A stretch of DNA of 64,000 bases from positions 62,001-126,000 of the forward strand of contig QPFY01000015.1 of assembly GCA_003665825.1 (NCBI GenBank), read 5' to 3'. This DNA comes from Microbotryum silenes-acaulis. Its lineage: Eukaryota; Basidiomycota; Microbotryomycetes; Microbotryales; Microbotryaceae. The position numbers and the translations under genes are program-made. Of this stretch, positions 44,859 through 56,795 are shown in pieces (positions within the stretch are counted from its first letter, which is position 1; each line of letters starts with the position of its first letter). The notes below the pieces were generated by a model. It saw only the letters and a program-made list of their open reading frames with translations, was not told the origin of the DNA and ran no database searches.

Positions 44859-47800
44859 ATGTCTTCGCTGTTGGACATCCCAGGGTTCGATACGCCCTCG
44901 TTCGAGCTTGGAGAGCATGTCACCCCACGCGCCCCTGACACGTCAGCAACAGCAACAGCGAGCGCGGCGACGACGCAGCGCTTCATGGCCGGCAGTGCAG
45001 TCCCTACAGACGCAGAGGCGAGGTATTTCACCGTCGAAGTCTCGGTGAGTAAGACCCCGCCGCTCAGTACAGGGTGCCAAGTGACTGATCGTGTGGTGAT
45101 TTGTACTGTTCATGTCTCGTGTATGACCGACTGGCGCGATGCGACGTGTCCGACGTGTCACTTGTCACCCACCTTCGCCCCACCTGCCGCATACATCATC
45201 TCACCTGGAACTCTCAACCTCAATACGGAATGGCGTCATCCAGCCTGCGCACCTCGTCCTCGCTGAGATCCTGACCGTCACCTCGGCCATGCGCAAGAAC
45301 CAACGCTGGGCTTCGGCACCGCTCTCGACCTATGGCTACCATCCGACCGCCTCCTCCTCGTCGTTCTCGTCGACGATCGCATCCACCTCGGCCTCGGGCA
45401 CATCCCTTGCGACCGCAGTCGGCAACAATGCGCTGCCCATCAACGTCCTCAAGCACAAGTCGTCGTCGGGAGCATCCACACCGGCCGCCGCGACACCGAC
45501 AGGGCTAGGGACATCGATCCCTTCCCGTTCAGTGTCCGCTACCATGCGTTCGGCTTCAACCGACAGTCGCTTGGGAAAGTCACCAGCTTCGACCGCAGCA
45601 TCGAGTCTTATGACCGCGTTCGGCGTGCTCAAGCTCGAACTGAGGGCATGCGCCGACGTATCCCAGCTCGACGCGGTGGCCCTCCTCTCCCCCTTCCTCG
45701 ACGTCGTACGCTCTCCTGAGACTTCGGGTCCGATCACCGCAACCGCGTTGGCCTCGATCGACAAGTTCATCTCCTACTCAGTATTGCACCCCGACTCGCC
45801 CAACCTCGCCAGCGCGATGGCCCAATTGTCCAACGCCGCGACGCACTGCAAGTTTGAGGCTTCGGACTCGGTCTCGGACGAGATCGTCCTCCTCAAAATC
45901 CTGGACGTCTTGAGGATTGGCTTGACGGGGCCTTTGGGGGGCGTGCTGAGCGATGAGAGCGTGTGCGAGATGATGGAGACGGGACTGAGCATGTGTTGTC
46001 AGATGAGGTTGAGCGGTCAGTCTCATCGCGCTGGGGCTGGTGCAAAAGCCCGCTTGGGATGATTGATACTGACGATCGAACGGTGCATCTACAGAAATGC
46101 TGCGAAGATCGGCAGAAAGAACGATGCAAGCCATGATCGCGTCCGTCTTTTCGAGACTGAGGACATTCCCACCGGAGGAGGACGAGTTTTCGCCCGATTT
46201 CCCTTACTCGAATGATCCATCACGCGCACCGACCCCGATGCCGCCGCCCCGAGAAGGATCGTTGGAGGCCTCGATGGCCTCGACCGCAGGCCCGAGTGGC
46301 ATGAACTCAATACCGTTGACGGCGCCTTCGAGTATTGTCGATGGGGATCATTCGACACTGGTTGAGGAAGATGCCTTGTCAACGATCTCGACCGAGGAAG
46401 AGCCCTTTCCCTTTGGTCTGCCCTCCTTGCAAGAGGTCATGCGTGTTCTCGTTTCTCTACTTAATCCTCACGACCAGCAACATACTGATTCCATGCGCCT
46501 CATGGCCCTTGGTCTGCTCAACATCGCCTTTGAAGTCGGGGGACGGTCGATCAGTCGGTTCCCTTCGCTGCGCGCAATGGTCGGAGATCACCTGTGCAAA
46601 CACCTGTTTCAGCTCGCTCGGTCCGACAACCTCTTGCTCCTTTCGACTTCACTGAGGGTCATCACCAACATCTTCGACACAATGAGGGAGCAACTCAAGC
46701 TGCAACAAGAGTTGTTCCTTTCCTTCCTGCTCGATCGACTCGTCATCGCTCCTTCTGGGGTCGCACCGGGGACCCGCAAGGGCGAGATCGAAGCCCAGCT
46801 CGATGCTCTAACATGGGCCAACGAAACACCGCTCGAAATCGATCCTCGAACAGGCGCCGTCATCATGAATGGCCTCGGATCGCGTGATCGGGATGGAAAA
46901 GATTCGCGTGATCGAGACCGAGGGGGTCAAGGGAACGGAGGAGGAACGGGCCATGGTTACGGTATGCCCACAGAGGCGAGAGAATTGATGTTGGAAATCT
47001 TGGGACAGTTCGCTCGAGGCCCTTATGCGATGGTTGACCTATGGGTCAACTATGATTGTGCGGTCGAAGGCGAGGATTTGTTCGAGCGCATGATCCGATT
47101 CTTGGCGAGGGGCGTGTTTCCTTCTCATCACCAGCCCACCTCGGGCTCTGGTTCGGCGCAGGATTATTCTCAACTCTCGTCGCTGGACACGTTGCTCGAG
47201 TTCGTCTCCCACATGGCTTCGCGGCAAGGCGACGACCACTCCCCCGATGCCCCAACTCCTGTTCCCGCGTCCTCCTCGACCACACTCTCAGCCTCGACCG
47301 TGGCCTCAACAAAAGCGAACAAACAACTTCTTCTCGAAGGTGCGGCGCAATTCAACCACAAGCCTAAAGTCGGCATCCAATTCCTCGAAGAACACGGCGT
47401 CATTTATTCGGACGCCAACACGACCCGGGAGGAGAGCATGGCCAAGTTCTTCAAGACCACGCCGAGGTTGGACAAGAAACTGTTGGGTGACTTCATTTCG
47501 AGGGGAGAGCAAATTGAGGTGCTGAGGGCGTTTATGAAGTTGTTGGATTTCGAAGGAGTGAGTTCACAGGGACGCCGAACTAAGGGATCGGAGCTTGAGA
47601 AGTGTGTGGTTAGCTAATGTGTCGGGTGGGGCTCTGTTCATACAGAAAATCATCTGCGATGCCATGCGCGAACTGTTGGAATGCTTCCGATTGCCTGGGG
47701 AATCGCAGCAGATCGCGAGGATCACAGAGACGTTTGCAGAGGTGTATTTCGCCACGGGACCTGGTCAGTTCTCCCCAGCTGTGCACTCGCGAGTCTTGTG

Positions 47801-50621
47801 TGCAATAGCTAACGTGATTCCACGCCCCAACTCGCAGCCGATATCAAGACCCAGGACGCGGTCTATGTTCTTGCCTACTCGGTCATCATGCTCAACACAG
47901 ATCTGCACAACCCGCAAGTACGAAAGAGGATGGACATCGTCGCGTATTCTCGCAACCTACGCGGCGTCAACGACGGCAAGGACTTTGCGCCCGAATACCT
48001 TAAGAGCATCTACGACTCGATCCGTAAGCGCGAGATCATCCTGCCCGAAGAGCACCAGAACCAAGCCGGGTTCGAATACGGCTGGAAGGAACTGCTGCGA
48101 CGTACACGCCAGAGCGGTCCGTTCGTGCACATCTGCACGAACGCCTTCGATCAGCAGATCTTCAAGCTCGTGTGGAAACCCATCGTTTCGGCGCTGACGT
48201 TCGCGTTCGCCGACTTCAAGGACGACTATATGATCCAACGCACGATTGAGGGCTTCAACGAGTGCGCGTCCTTGGCTGCGGAACTCGACATGCCCGAAGT
48301 GTTTGACTTTCTCGTCAACTCGTTGGGGCGGGTCACAGGGTTGGCGAACACGCCCACGTCGCCCGATCTGGGCTCGTTTCCCGTCGTCGACGTCGAGCCG
48401 GGACAATCTGTCGTTGTTAGTCCTCTGGCGGTGCGCTTCGGCAAGAACGTCAAGGCGCAACTCGCCGCCGTTGTGCTCTTCACGATCGCGAATCAGAACG
48501 GCGCCGCGAGCATCCGCGAAGGCTGGACGCAGATCTTTGAAATATTGCAGGCCTTGTTCGTGCATTCGTTGTTGCCTCCGCCTTTGTTGGCGATGGAGGA
48601 CTTCCTTTCGGGTGGATCGGTCATCCCGCTCAAGCCTACTTCGGCGCCAGTGCCGAGGGAGGATCGACGGAGTGACGGTGGGTTGTTGTCGACACTTTCG
48701 TCGTACCTCTTGTCGCCTTACGGAAGCAACGATGTACCAGGGAACGACTACACCGAGGACGACGTTGAGACGACGCTCTCGGCCGTTGATTGCATTGCTT
48801 CGTGTCAGATCGAGCAGCTCTACTCTCAGATCTTTGAGCTGCAGGGCCCTGCCCTCATCGCTCCTGTTCAGGTGCTCGTCGAGTTGTGTCAGCGCCTGAC
48901 TATCGATCGACTGAGGACGCGCACCGGGTCGGCGACGACGAACCAATCGCCTCAGATCAGCCTGCCGACCGCTCGAGTGCAATTGCCTTATGACCCCTCT
49001 GCGGTCTTCTTGCTCGAAATCGCGACGAGCATCGCCTCGCGCTCAACTGAGTCCATCGCCGGGCTCTGGCCGATCATGTTTGACTTCATCTCGAAACTCC
49101 TCGCCGCTGCCAATTCGTTCTCGAGCTTGTTCAACGAACGCGTCGTCGCGGCGTTGCTTCGCCTCTGCGCCGTCGTCGTCGCGGAGGACGAGTTGCGCGA
49201 CTCAACCTTCCTCGCGATCGACATGCTGCGGTCCCTCTCCCCCGCCGTTCTGGCCTCGGTCGCCGAGTCACTCATGGCGGGCTTGGCTCGCCTCTTCCAC
49301 GAATCCGCCGATCGCATCCACTCCAAGACGGAATGGAACCTAATCTTTGCTCTCTTCTCAGCGACGCTCCAACACGAAGCGGCCGCCAAGATTTCGTTCG
49401 AGTTGATGCAAAAGCTCGCCGCCGGCAAGAAGGACGACAAGGCTAAACTCGGTCCCAACAACTACGCTTCATTCTTGGTCGTGCTCGTCGCTTTCGCGAA
49501 TGTCAACGTCGCTTCTTCGACGACGACGTCGATGGCAACGGCGCCGAGTGGCAACATGCGGATGCCGCCGAGGTCGACGACGGCCGCGATTGAGGCTGAT
49601 CGAGGGATGGAGGACCCCGCTGCTCAAAGGGCGGGACAAATCGTCGATATTCTCAAGAGTACCCAAGAGGCGCTCCCTTCGTTGATTGCCGAATCGAACC
49701 TGTCCGCTACTCGGGCATGGGAAGCTTCGTGGATCCCGCTGCTATCCGCTTACGCTCAACTGTGCCTGAACCCATCCCGAGAACTACGCCAAATCGCCAT
49801 CTCGTCCTTACAACGCACCTTGGTTGCTCGGGAGATTCTGGACAACCCCAATGTCGATTTCACGACCATCTTTGAACGCGTTTTCTTCCCCATGTTGGAG
49901 GAACTGCTCAAACCACAAGTCTTCCGTCGCGATCCGGAAGGGATGGGGGAGACGCGACTGCGCGCCTCGGCGTTGTTGTGCAAGATCTTTCTGTCGTACT
50001 TGACCCAGTTGTCGGAGAGGCAAGGGATGGAGACAATGACGCAGTTATGGTTGAGAATTCTGGGGTACCAGGACCGGTTCATGCACTCGGGGCGGAGGGA
50101 TCAGATGGTGAGTTTACGGCGTTCTCGGCTCAACGCTTTTTGTACCATGGGACCGACTTAAATACTGACCACAACACTATCTTCCTTGCCGTTCTCGTGC
50201 GTAGTATGAAGCCGTCCCTGAATCACTCAAGAACGTACTCTTGGTCATGAACGAAGCCGGATCGTTGCGCCCTCCATACGACCCGAAACGGACGCCCGAG
50301 CATGCCCCTCTTTGGGACGCTACGTTCGAACGCATCGAGCCTTTCCTCCCCGGGCTCAAAAACGAATTATTCCCTCCTCCTAAGGCACCCGTACCTTTCT
50401 CGAATCTTGTGCCAGGTGTTGGTGGTGGTGTGGGCGGGTCGGCACCGTTGGCTCCTCCTCAGATGTCACAATCGCCCCCGCTGCCGCCGCACACTCAGCA
50501 GCAGCCGCCGCCGAGAATGACGACCCCTCCTCGACCGACCGGTCAGTCGAACGAGTATCATGAGCAGGTTCACGGACGAAGTCCCGCGTCAATGGAATCA
50601 GTCGTCGTGTCGATGCTATAA
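44859..50621 (+). CDS. GEA1: Large ARF-GEF GEA/GBF1, Sec7 domain (1741 aa)
   Basis: Guanine-nucleotide exchange factor for Arf1 at the early Golgi, needed for COPI vesicle formation. Six exons: 44859-45044, 45244-46015, 46095-47557, 47646-47763, 47838-50107, 50205-50621. The N-terminal DCB region begins with LVLAEILTVTSAMRKNQRWA. The Sec7 domain lies at about residues 735-920, spanning three exons: KVGIQFLEEHGVIYSDANTT, ECFRLPGESQQIARITETFA with the catalytic Glu, and VLAYSVIMLNTDLHNPQVRK. HUS and HDS regions follow, including FEYGWKELLRRTRQSGPFV and WSKLLxxL-type repeats. Length and domain order fit the GBF1/Gea class and not BIG/Sec7p. The first intron (199 nt) is long and could hide a tiny exon. 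The tail is Pro/Gln-rich. Confidence 0.92.
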
Positions 50622-50934
50622 ACAACTTAACCGGGTTCGTTTTGAATGATCGAGCCTTGAGATGCACTGCGAGTTTATTCTGAGTGGAAGAAGGGCCGGC
50701 CGGTTGGTTACCCATGCATTGGTCGTTGTAATTTTAAGATGTTTCTTATCTTTTTCACGCCACGTCGTAATGCAAAACCGCCTGTGTACCAATTAATCTT
50801 CTGATTTTTACTTCTAGTAAACAACTCTCACTGATGACAATGACCATTCCATTCTGTCAGGCGAGACGTTCGCTGCAAGCTGGCTTGGGTGTCGGCCGTC
50901 GCGCGTCGCCGTGAGCAATGACTGGGCGGGGCGA
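50622..50934. other. GEA 3' flank
   Basis: No coding signal; presumed 3' UTR and terminator of GEA. Confidence 0.35.
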
Positions 50935-51790
50935 TCCATCAGCGATATCGTTGCTGCAGTACTAGTGCATGGTTTTTCTGGGACTAGATCATCTGCGCTG
51001 ACCGTTAGACCCGCCTGCGTTGCGAAGACATGCCCTTCGGTCACTAACGATAACGATTTCAGTATTTATACCTCGACGGGACACTGCGATTTTACCTGCA
51101 ATACCGGCTTCCAGAAGCAAGGCGGCGCCTGAATCGCGGCGACGTGAGTGCGAACCGACGAACCCTGATGACTGCGCATGAGTTGACCAATTGCATTTTA
51201 TCGCTGTCTTAAAGCCGTAGTGTGCTCTCCTAGTGGCTGTCCTGTCATTAGTAATAGTACAAGTATGTGCACAACCGCCGAAAAAGTGTGACTTCCCCTG
51301 CAATATTGTTTTCAACCAGGCGAACGGAGCCTGCATCGCCATCCAGTAAGCGCCGACTCTCCCTGCCCGACCATTCTCTCTGACTTCTAATTGGGCTGAT
51401 CACCATAATTATTACTTTGTAAATAGCCCACCCTGCACCAAGAAGCCAGTCGCGCTCTTTCAGAACTTCCAGACGACCAAGAACGGCGAGCGCGCGGTGA
51501 CGGTCGCTTCGCTCGCGGCATGCTCGGGGCATGCTCGGCGTATTGCCTGATACGCAGCTGCGCCTCGTTCGACTGGAACGGCAACCAGTGCGGGCATCCA
51601 GATTGATGGCGGTGGCTTTGACGGGTTCCAGTACGACGACGACGTCATCCACGGTATGCCCGGCAAGTGCGCGCGGACTATACGGGCAGCAACCCTGCCA
51701 AATTCGCCGCCAAAGCGTGCCTCCAACTCGCAGGCTTGGTTAGTCTCCCCTCGATCTTGGCTATACACGTGAGCACTCGCGATCACTCTC
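50935..51790 (+). pseudogene. Decayed cysteine-rich (probably secreted-type) gene
   Basis: Several coding-like blocks in different frames show a repeated cysteine pattern. Block A (51008-51140): TCPSVTNDNDFSIYTSTGHC then CDFTCNTGFQKQGGA and TGA (51130-51132) where a sister block has Cys. Block B (51268-51345): CDFPCNIVFNQANGACIA. Block C (from 51425): CTKKPVALFQNFQTTKNGER, then a frame break at an exact 11-bp tandem duplication (51517-51527 and 51528-51538). Block D: IQIDGGGFDGFQYDDDVIHG, then a frame break near 51667-51676 in alternating GC before DYTGSNPAKFAAKACLQLAG. Repeated C-x3-C modules suggest an extracellular protein, but no signal peptide can be assigned and the family is not recognised. 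Confidence 0.5.
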
Positions 51791-52877
51791 TTTTACCCAA
51801 TTTTGCTACAGTCCTGGCACCATTACGGCCCCTCTTGGCCACTAAGTTCTGAGCCGATCATGAGACACACTCACGCACTCCTGAAAGGACCCCGTGCGGG
51901 CTCGAGCGTCCTCAAAATGTTTTCAGCCCCTCCATCTTGAGTTTCGAGCTTTGTCTCTAATACCCTGTTTGAATAGGCTGTACTGGAATGTGAACCATTA
52001 TGCATCCATCAGTATCTACATGTCGGCTTCGCGTGACATTGGCCATTGGTGCCCGACCTCGATCGTGCTCTTCAATCCAGGATTGATTGAGCGCAGTCTT
52101 TTTTTTTTCTGTATGAAACATCGCGATATTCCCTACGGCACAAACTAAATGCTACCCAAAATGCCTGATAACAACTACAATCGCCCGATTGATCGCAGAT
52201 GACTGTGAGTTAGTACGTGCAGGTCGAGTCCCGAGCACCGATACAGCACCGATGCACCGACCGAACTATCAAGTTCTCAAATCGCGAAGAGCGTGCGTTT
52301 GAGTCCTTTTAGCATTCTTTGCGGAGACCGATTTCAACACGGACGCTCACTTGGGTTCTGGTTCGGCAACTTGGTCTGGTGTGGCCCGCGAGATCGCGAG
52401 CGCCGACCTACAGCAGGCGAGGTCATCACCTCAGCGCCTTCAACAAGGCGAAGCTGTCGTAGTCTCTATCCAGGTAAAGCACTTTAAGACTGAACCGATG
52501 TCCTAACACCAACCTTCTCAACGCCCCTCACAGAAGGCCCGACGGGCTGAGGCCATTGCTCCGGACGATCCTGAATATCCAACACTGAGTCCGAGCCCGA
52601 GCCTCGTGTTTCAGCCAGCACTCTCAGTGGTGAGACATTTCTCAGTCAGCGCTCCTGGCTTGAGGATACTCTCTCTATGTGAAAAAAGTTTCTGTCGTTT
52701 GAGAGCCCAGGTACGAATTTCAAAGCAGGCTGTGCCGAGGAAGTGAGAATACTCTATGTGAAAAGGTGCCTATCGTTTGAGCGCCCAAGTACAAACTTAA
52801 CCTGGGCAGGCTGTGCCGAGGACGGAAGCAACAGCCTTGCTGCTCGCAACATGGCCAGGCCCGAGCTAAAAGTCCAC
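51791..52877. other. Noncoding gap with a direct repeat
   Basis: No supportable gene. Some short stretches read protein-like (around 52350-52440) but are isolated. Contains the 70-bp direct repeat listed next. Confidence 0.35.
52673..52822 (+). repeat. Two imperfect direct copies of about 70 bp
   Basis: Copies at 52673-52741 and 52752-52822 both start CTCTATGTGAAAA and end GGCTGTGCCGAGGA, sharing TCGTTTGAG-GCCCA in between, with several substitutions and small indels. They lie just downstream (3') of the decarboxylase stop. Confidence 0.8.
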
Positions 52878-54071
52878 TTATAACGTCGGCCACTCCATCT
52901 CGATCTCTTGCAAACTCCCCTTCCCTTTGTAAATCTTGTTGATGGTAGCTTGTTCGGGCAAGATGTGGCGATCGGTAGTCTGATTGCCAATCTTGGAAAG
53001 CTCTCGCCATTGGTCCAGCTGTTCACGCTTGTAGCCGTGGGCCTTCTCGGGATAGTCCCAGTGACTGGAACGAAAATACAGGGGAGTTTCGATTAGCAGG
53101 ATGACAACGATGTGTCAAATGCTGACTCCTGTGCTTACCCTTTTGAAAATGCCATAAAAGTCGTGAGGCGTCTCTCCGGCACTGGATGCGGTGTGAATGT
53201 ACTTATCAGAATTTGCCCGCCGGCACGGCCGCGGCTCGACGACCGAGGCGAGTGCAACTCACAGTCCAGGCAGATCGTGACCGTAGTACCAGTCTCCTCT
53301 ACCCATGATACTTGCCACATATCCTTTCGGATGCGTTGGTAGTAACTAGAAGGAGAATAGGAGGGGTAAGCGTGTGAGCACGATTGTTTCATGGTCCAGC
53401 GCAAAGCGCCAACTGACGCAGTTTGATAGTTTGATCGGCCGGCCATGGGTCCTGTGCAATGAAAACAAGATTTCGAGCACGTCATTATTGTATTCAAGCA
53501 CAGTGTTATATCTAGCAGTAAGGTCGTCGCACCACCATGGATCGCGTCTAGCCAATGACAAGCAAAGCATGGCATTAGCAACTCCGAACGAGCCCCCACT
53601 CAGGAGCACCCCCACTCAGGAGCGACCGAATCAATGACTCACAGATGATTCGCTCATGATTGGGAACCCAGAACTCGTATCCCTGTGAAGTTCATCCAAA
53701 AAGATTAGGAAACGTCTATTGCATCGTTCGAGACGCGTCGTGCGACGAGGAGACGCGAGGGAGGAGACGCGAGGGAGGAAAGAGAGCACGGTCCTACCCA
53801 TCTGTCGGGAACAGGGGGTGCGGAGATGACGTCAATGATCGAGCGCGGCACGGATTGCCACGAAACGCAATGCGGATTCCACGTACCCATTGTCGTAGGT
53901 GTCTTTGATTGGACAAAAGAGCATGAGGTTAGCACCACGCGCATCACTGAGAGCGTTGGACCGACCGGAATCAGGAGAGGGCCACTAACATTCAAAGTGG
54001 TGATCGAGCATCTCCTCTTCGAAGTGCGCCGGGGCGGATCGCGATTCTTGAGCAGTGGTGCTGGAGGACAT
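52878..54071 (-). CDS. Phenolic acid decarboxylase (167 aa), eight exons including micro-exons
   Basis: Cofactor-free decarboxylase that converts hydroxycinnamic acids such as ferulate and p-coumarate to vinylphenols in the cytosol; these acids come from plant lignin and are toxic. Exons: 54071-53990, 53902-53883 (20 nt), 53682-53643, 53547-53533 (15 nt), 53451-53418, 53345-53263, 53181-53139, 53064-52878. The splice phases agree and the frame closes at 167 aa, the normal family size. Motifs: HHFEYTYDNGY, YEFWVPNHERIIYAIHGG, GPMAGRSNYQTAYYQ, MWQVSWVEETGTTVTICLD, FSKGHWDYPEKAHGYKREQL. These match the PAD beta-barrel, with the active-site tyrosines and the Glu of EETGT present. The donor after exon 2 (gtggaa) is weak. 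Neighbours are unrelated housekeeping genes and a pseudogene. Confidence 0.88.
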
Positions 54072-54950
54072 CGTAAGGCAACGGTGGATACGTGACGAGA
54101 GATCAAAGCGAGGGAGTGATTTTCAAGGTGTAGGAAGGAGGGCAAGAGCCAAAACGCCGACAGCCGAGGCTATGAAAACGCTTGGGGGTGGCCAGAAATA
54201 GCCGGTTGCCAAAGGCGGCCCACGGGCGCTAACGGGCGGGCCGAGCGAGTCGAAAGGTCGTGTAGATCACTCCCCCCTGTTCGTCCCAACTACTCGCGCT
54301 ATTGCTCGCTCCGGCCTTCCGAGGTTTGGTGTCTCCGCAGGGCCATGTCGTGGGGAAAACGCCCCCAAGCCCGTACCAAGGCTACTTATTCTATATCACC
54401 ATTCAACTTCTTCAATAGAGCTCGCCACGAACGTCGTTCAGTCGGAGACTCCTGTTTGTCCTGTTACTTGGCCGCCACGGCGCCACGAGACGCTTGATAA
54501 GCGATGAGCGATAATAATAGAGCTTGCGATCAAGGTTCGGGCATCGCCTACGATCGTGCCGCAGCCGGCGCACGTTCTCACACGTCACCGCGAAGCGGGC
54601 AGACCGACCGAACCGCGAGCCGCGGAATTCTGTGGGTTCCTGCCTACAGGTATTTAACCGGGTGCAGGGGCAAAATGATTTTCAAGAGACCGGAGACATC
54701 GGGTAATCCTTAATCCCGTTGGCGAGTCTCGCAAATCAATCGGCGAGTTTGGTGCGACCCCAAGTTCCTGCCCCGACCGATGAAAGCCCCTCTTCCAACT
54801 CCGGCAGCAGCATTGCCGGAGCTCCGAGTAGGGCGCTCCTGTCTACTGCCTCTTCCTGGTACACCCTGTTCTGGACACTTCCTGATGATTATGATCGTAG
54901 GAAGAAAAACTGCTTTACATCCAATCGCATCCTCGCAGCAATACACCAGT
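54072..54950. other. Intergenic region upstream of decarboxylase
   Basis: No supportable gene. Likely promoter of the decarboxylase and 3' end of YTM1, both on the minus strand. Confidence 0.4.
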
Positions 54951-56795
54951 CTAGTGAGCCTCAACGCCTTTACTCCCACTGACCCTCCACACCGCGACCT
55001 TTGCCCCCTCTCCGGCAGCCACGAGTCGTTCGCCATCCCAATCGAGCGCCAAAACCCTGTCCTTCGTCTCCTGTCCTTCCTCCCTCGACATATCCAAGCT
55101 AAACAAAGCCTGCTTGGGACTCCTCACGTCCCAGATCTTGACCGTCGAGTCGTATGAGCCCGACGCGATCAATAGCGATTCCTTCGGGTGCCCGACGACG
55201 CTCGAAACCGGACCCGTATGACCGGTGAGACTGATTGAAATGTGGGAAGAGGCATCCTCCCTTGTGTCCCATACGCCGATCGATCGATCCGTCGAGCCCG
55301 TAATGAGGAGGTTCGTTGATTGTGACAGTTGGGCCAGGTCCAAGAGCACCGAAGAAGAGGGAGCTGTTCGGGTCGTCAAGAGCTGGGCAGTCGAAAGGTC
55401 CCATGTTCGGAGGGTGTGGTCGTACGAAGCCGAATACGCTTGCGACGAGGTCAAGAAGGACGAGGAGAAGATGGCGCGCGAGATCTTGCCCGTGTGACCG
55501 AGCAAGGCGGAGACAGGGGTCTGCGGCATTGGCTCAAGCCAGCGTCAGCTTCGAAAACGTGGCTCATACCTTCGTATGTAAGAGACCAAACCCACCTTGT
55601 TGACGACGGTCCCTGGGGCTGCCCGTCTTCTCTTCTTCTTCCTCTCCTGGCCATCGTCCTCGATCGCGTCCCCCTCATTGACGCCTTTGGTCAAATCCCA
55701 AACGCCGACAACGCCGTCCCACCCACCGGTCAGCAGATGGGGCGTGGCCATGATTTCGGTCGACGAAGAGGGAAAAGGTCGCGCTCGGATCGACGAGACG
55801 GGACCTGTGTGGAGGGAGAGGGTGTAGAGAGTGGAAGGCGCAGTCACCTCGGACGATGGGGTCGGATTCGTCAAAGAGGTTGAAGGGGCCTAAGAAATGT
55901 TCGCAACAACTTTAGCTGAGAAAGGCTTTCAGGCGCTCCAAGTGAAAAAGCGGACTTACGCTGTAAGACCATACCCGCGCGACTCGATCCATCCCACCGC
56001 TGGCGATCCAGCCGGACTCGGCTCTCGAGCTCGATTGGCCTGCCGGATTGTGTACGTAGCAGCACGACAAGACGGATAAGTCGTGCCCGTGGAACGTGAG
56101 AGGGTTTGATGGGTCTAGCGTCGAAATGTAGGACAGCGTGCCAGCGTAGGAAGAGGTGAGGATCGCTCTGTTCGCATGATGGTATGCACGTTGGCAGGGA
56201 TGGGTCAAAATCTGCACTCTTGGTCCGGAAGGATTGCGCAAAAGAGTCCAGGTGACGACTTACCCGTTGACGCCTAATGATATATCGGACACCCAGTCCT
56301 GGGACGGGATCGTCGATTCGAGCTGAGGCGGAAGGGTCGACGGGAGATATTCGATCTCGAGCGTGACTTCCTCCGAGATGCCTGACTGCGCGCAGTACGC
56401 CCCGAGCGACGACCGCAATAAGGTTTGATTGATGAGGAAATCGAAGGGGGTCGACTCTAGTGGTGGAGGTACGACAGGACATGTCAGCTGTTGCCGATGC
56501 CTTGAAACTCGACTCTGCTCAGGGGCTCCGGCACCTCCAGCGGCGATCACGACGCCGGCTTTGGAGACTGACCATCTTTGTTGAGCACCTTGTTGATCAA
56601 CTGGGAGAGATGGAAGCGCCTCCAACTGGCGGGGACGAGGAACTTGGTCGCTGGGATCTCGTACGGCGCATCCTGGGTCGTCAGTCGGATCGCGATTTGT
56701 CGCTCTTCGCCCGTCGCGGTCGTGCTCGCGGTCGTAGGGGCGTCCCCATTCACGGGAGACTCCATCACATTAGGGTAGATGTTGGTCAAGGACAT
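54951..56795 (-). CDS. YTM1: Ribosome biogenesis protein YTM1/WDR12 (495 aa)
   Basis: Subunit of the Nop7-Erb1-Ytm1 (PeBoW) complex in 60S ribosome assembly; its N-terminal ubiquitin-like NLE domain is bound by the AAA+ ATPase Rea1. Five exons: 56795-56573, 56456-56264, 56167-55960, 55889-55596, 55520-54951. The NLE domain reads RQIAIRLTTQDAPYEIPATK, SWRRFHLSQLINKVL and FDFLINQTLLRSSLGAYC. Then come WD40 repeats with clear GH...WD spacing, such as GGWDGVVGVWDL, LLGHTGKIS, ASYDHTLRTWDL, GSTDRSIGVWD, ASGSYDSTVKIWDVRS. A basic KKKRRR segment (nuclear) lies between two repeats. The C terminus ends in a last blade VAAGEGAKVAVWRV. Confidence 0.94.

Noticed and set aside
47957..48982. 341-codon frame antisense to GEA
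   Set aside because: Arg/Glu-rich shadow of the Sec7/HUS coding frame with no recognisable motif.
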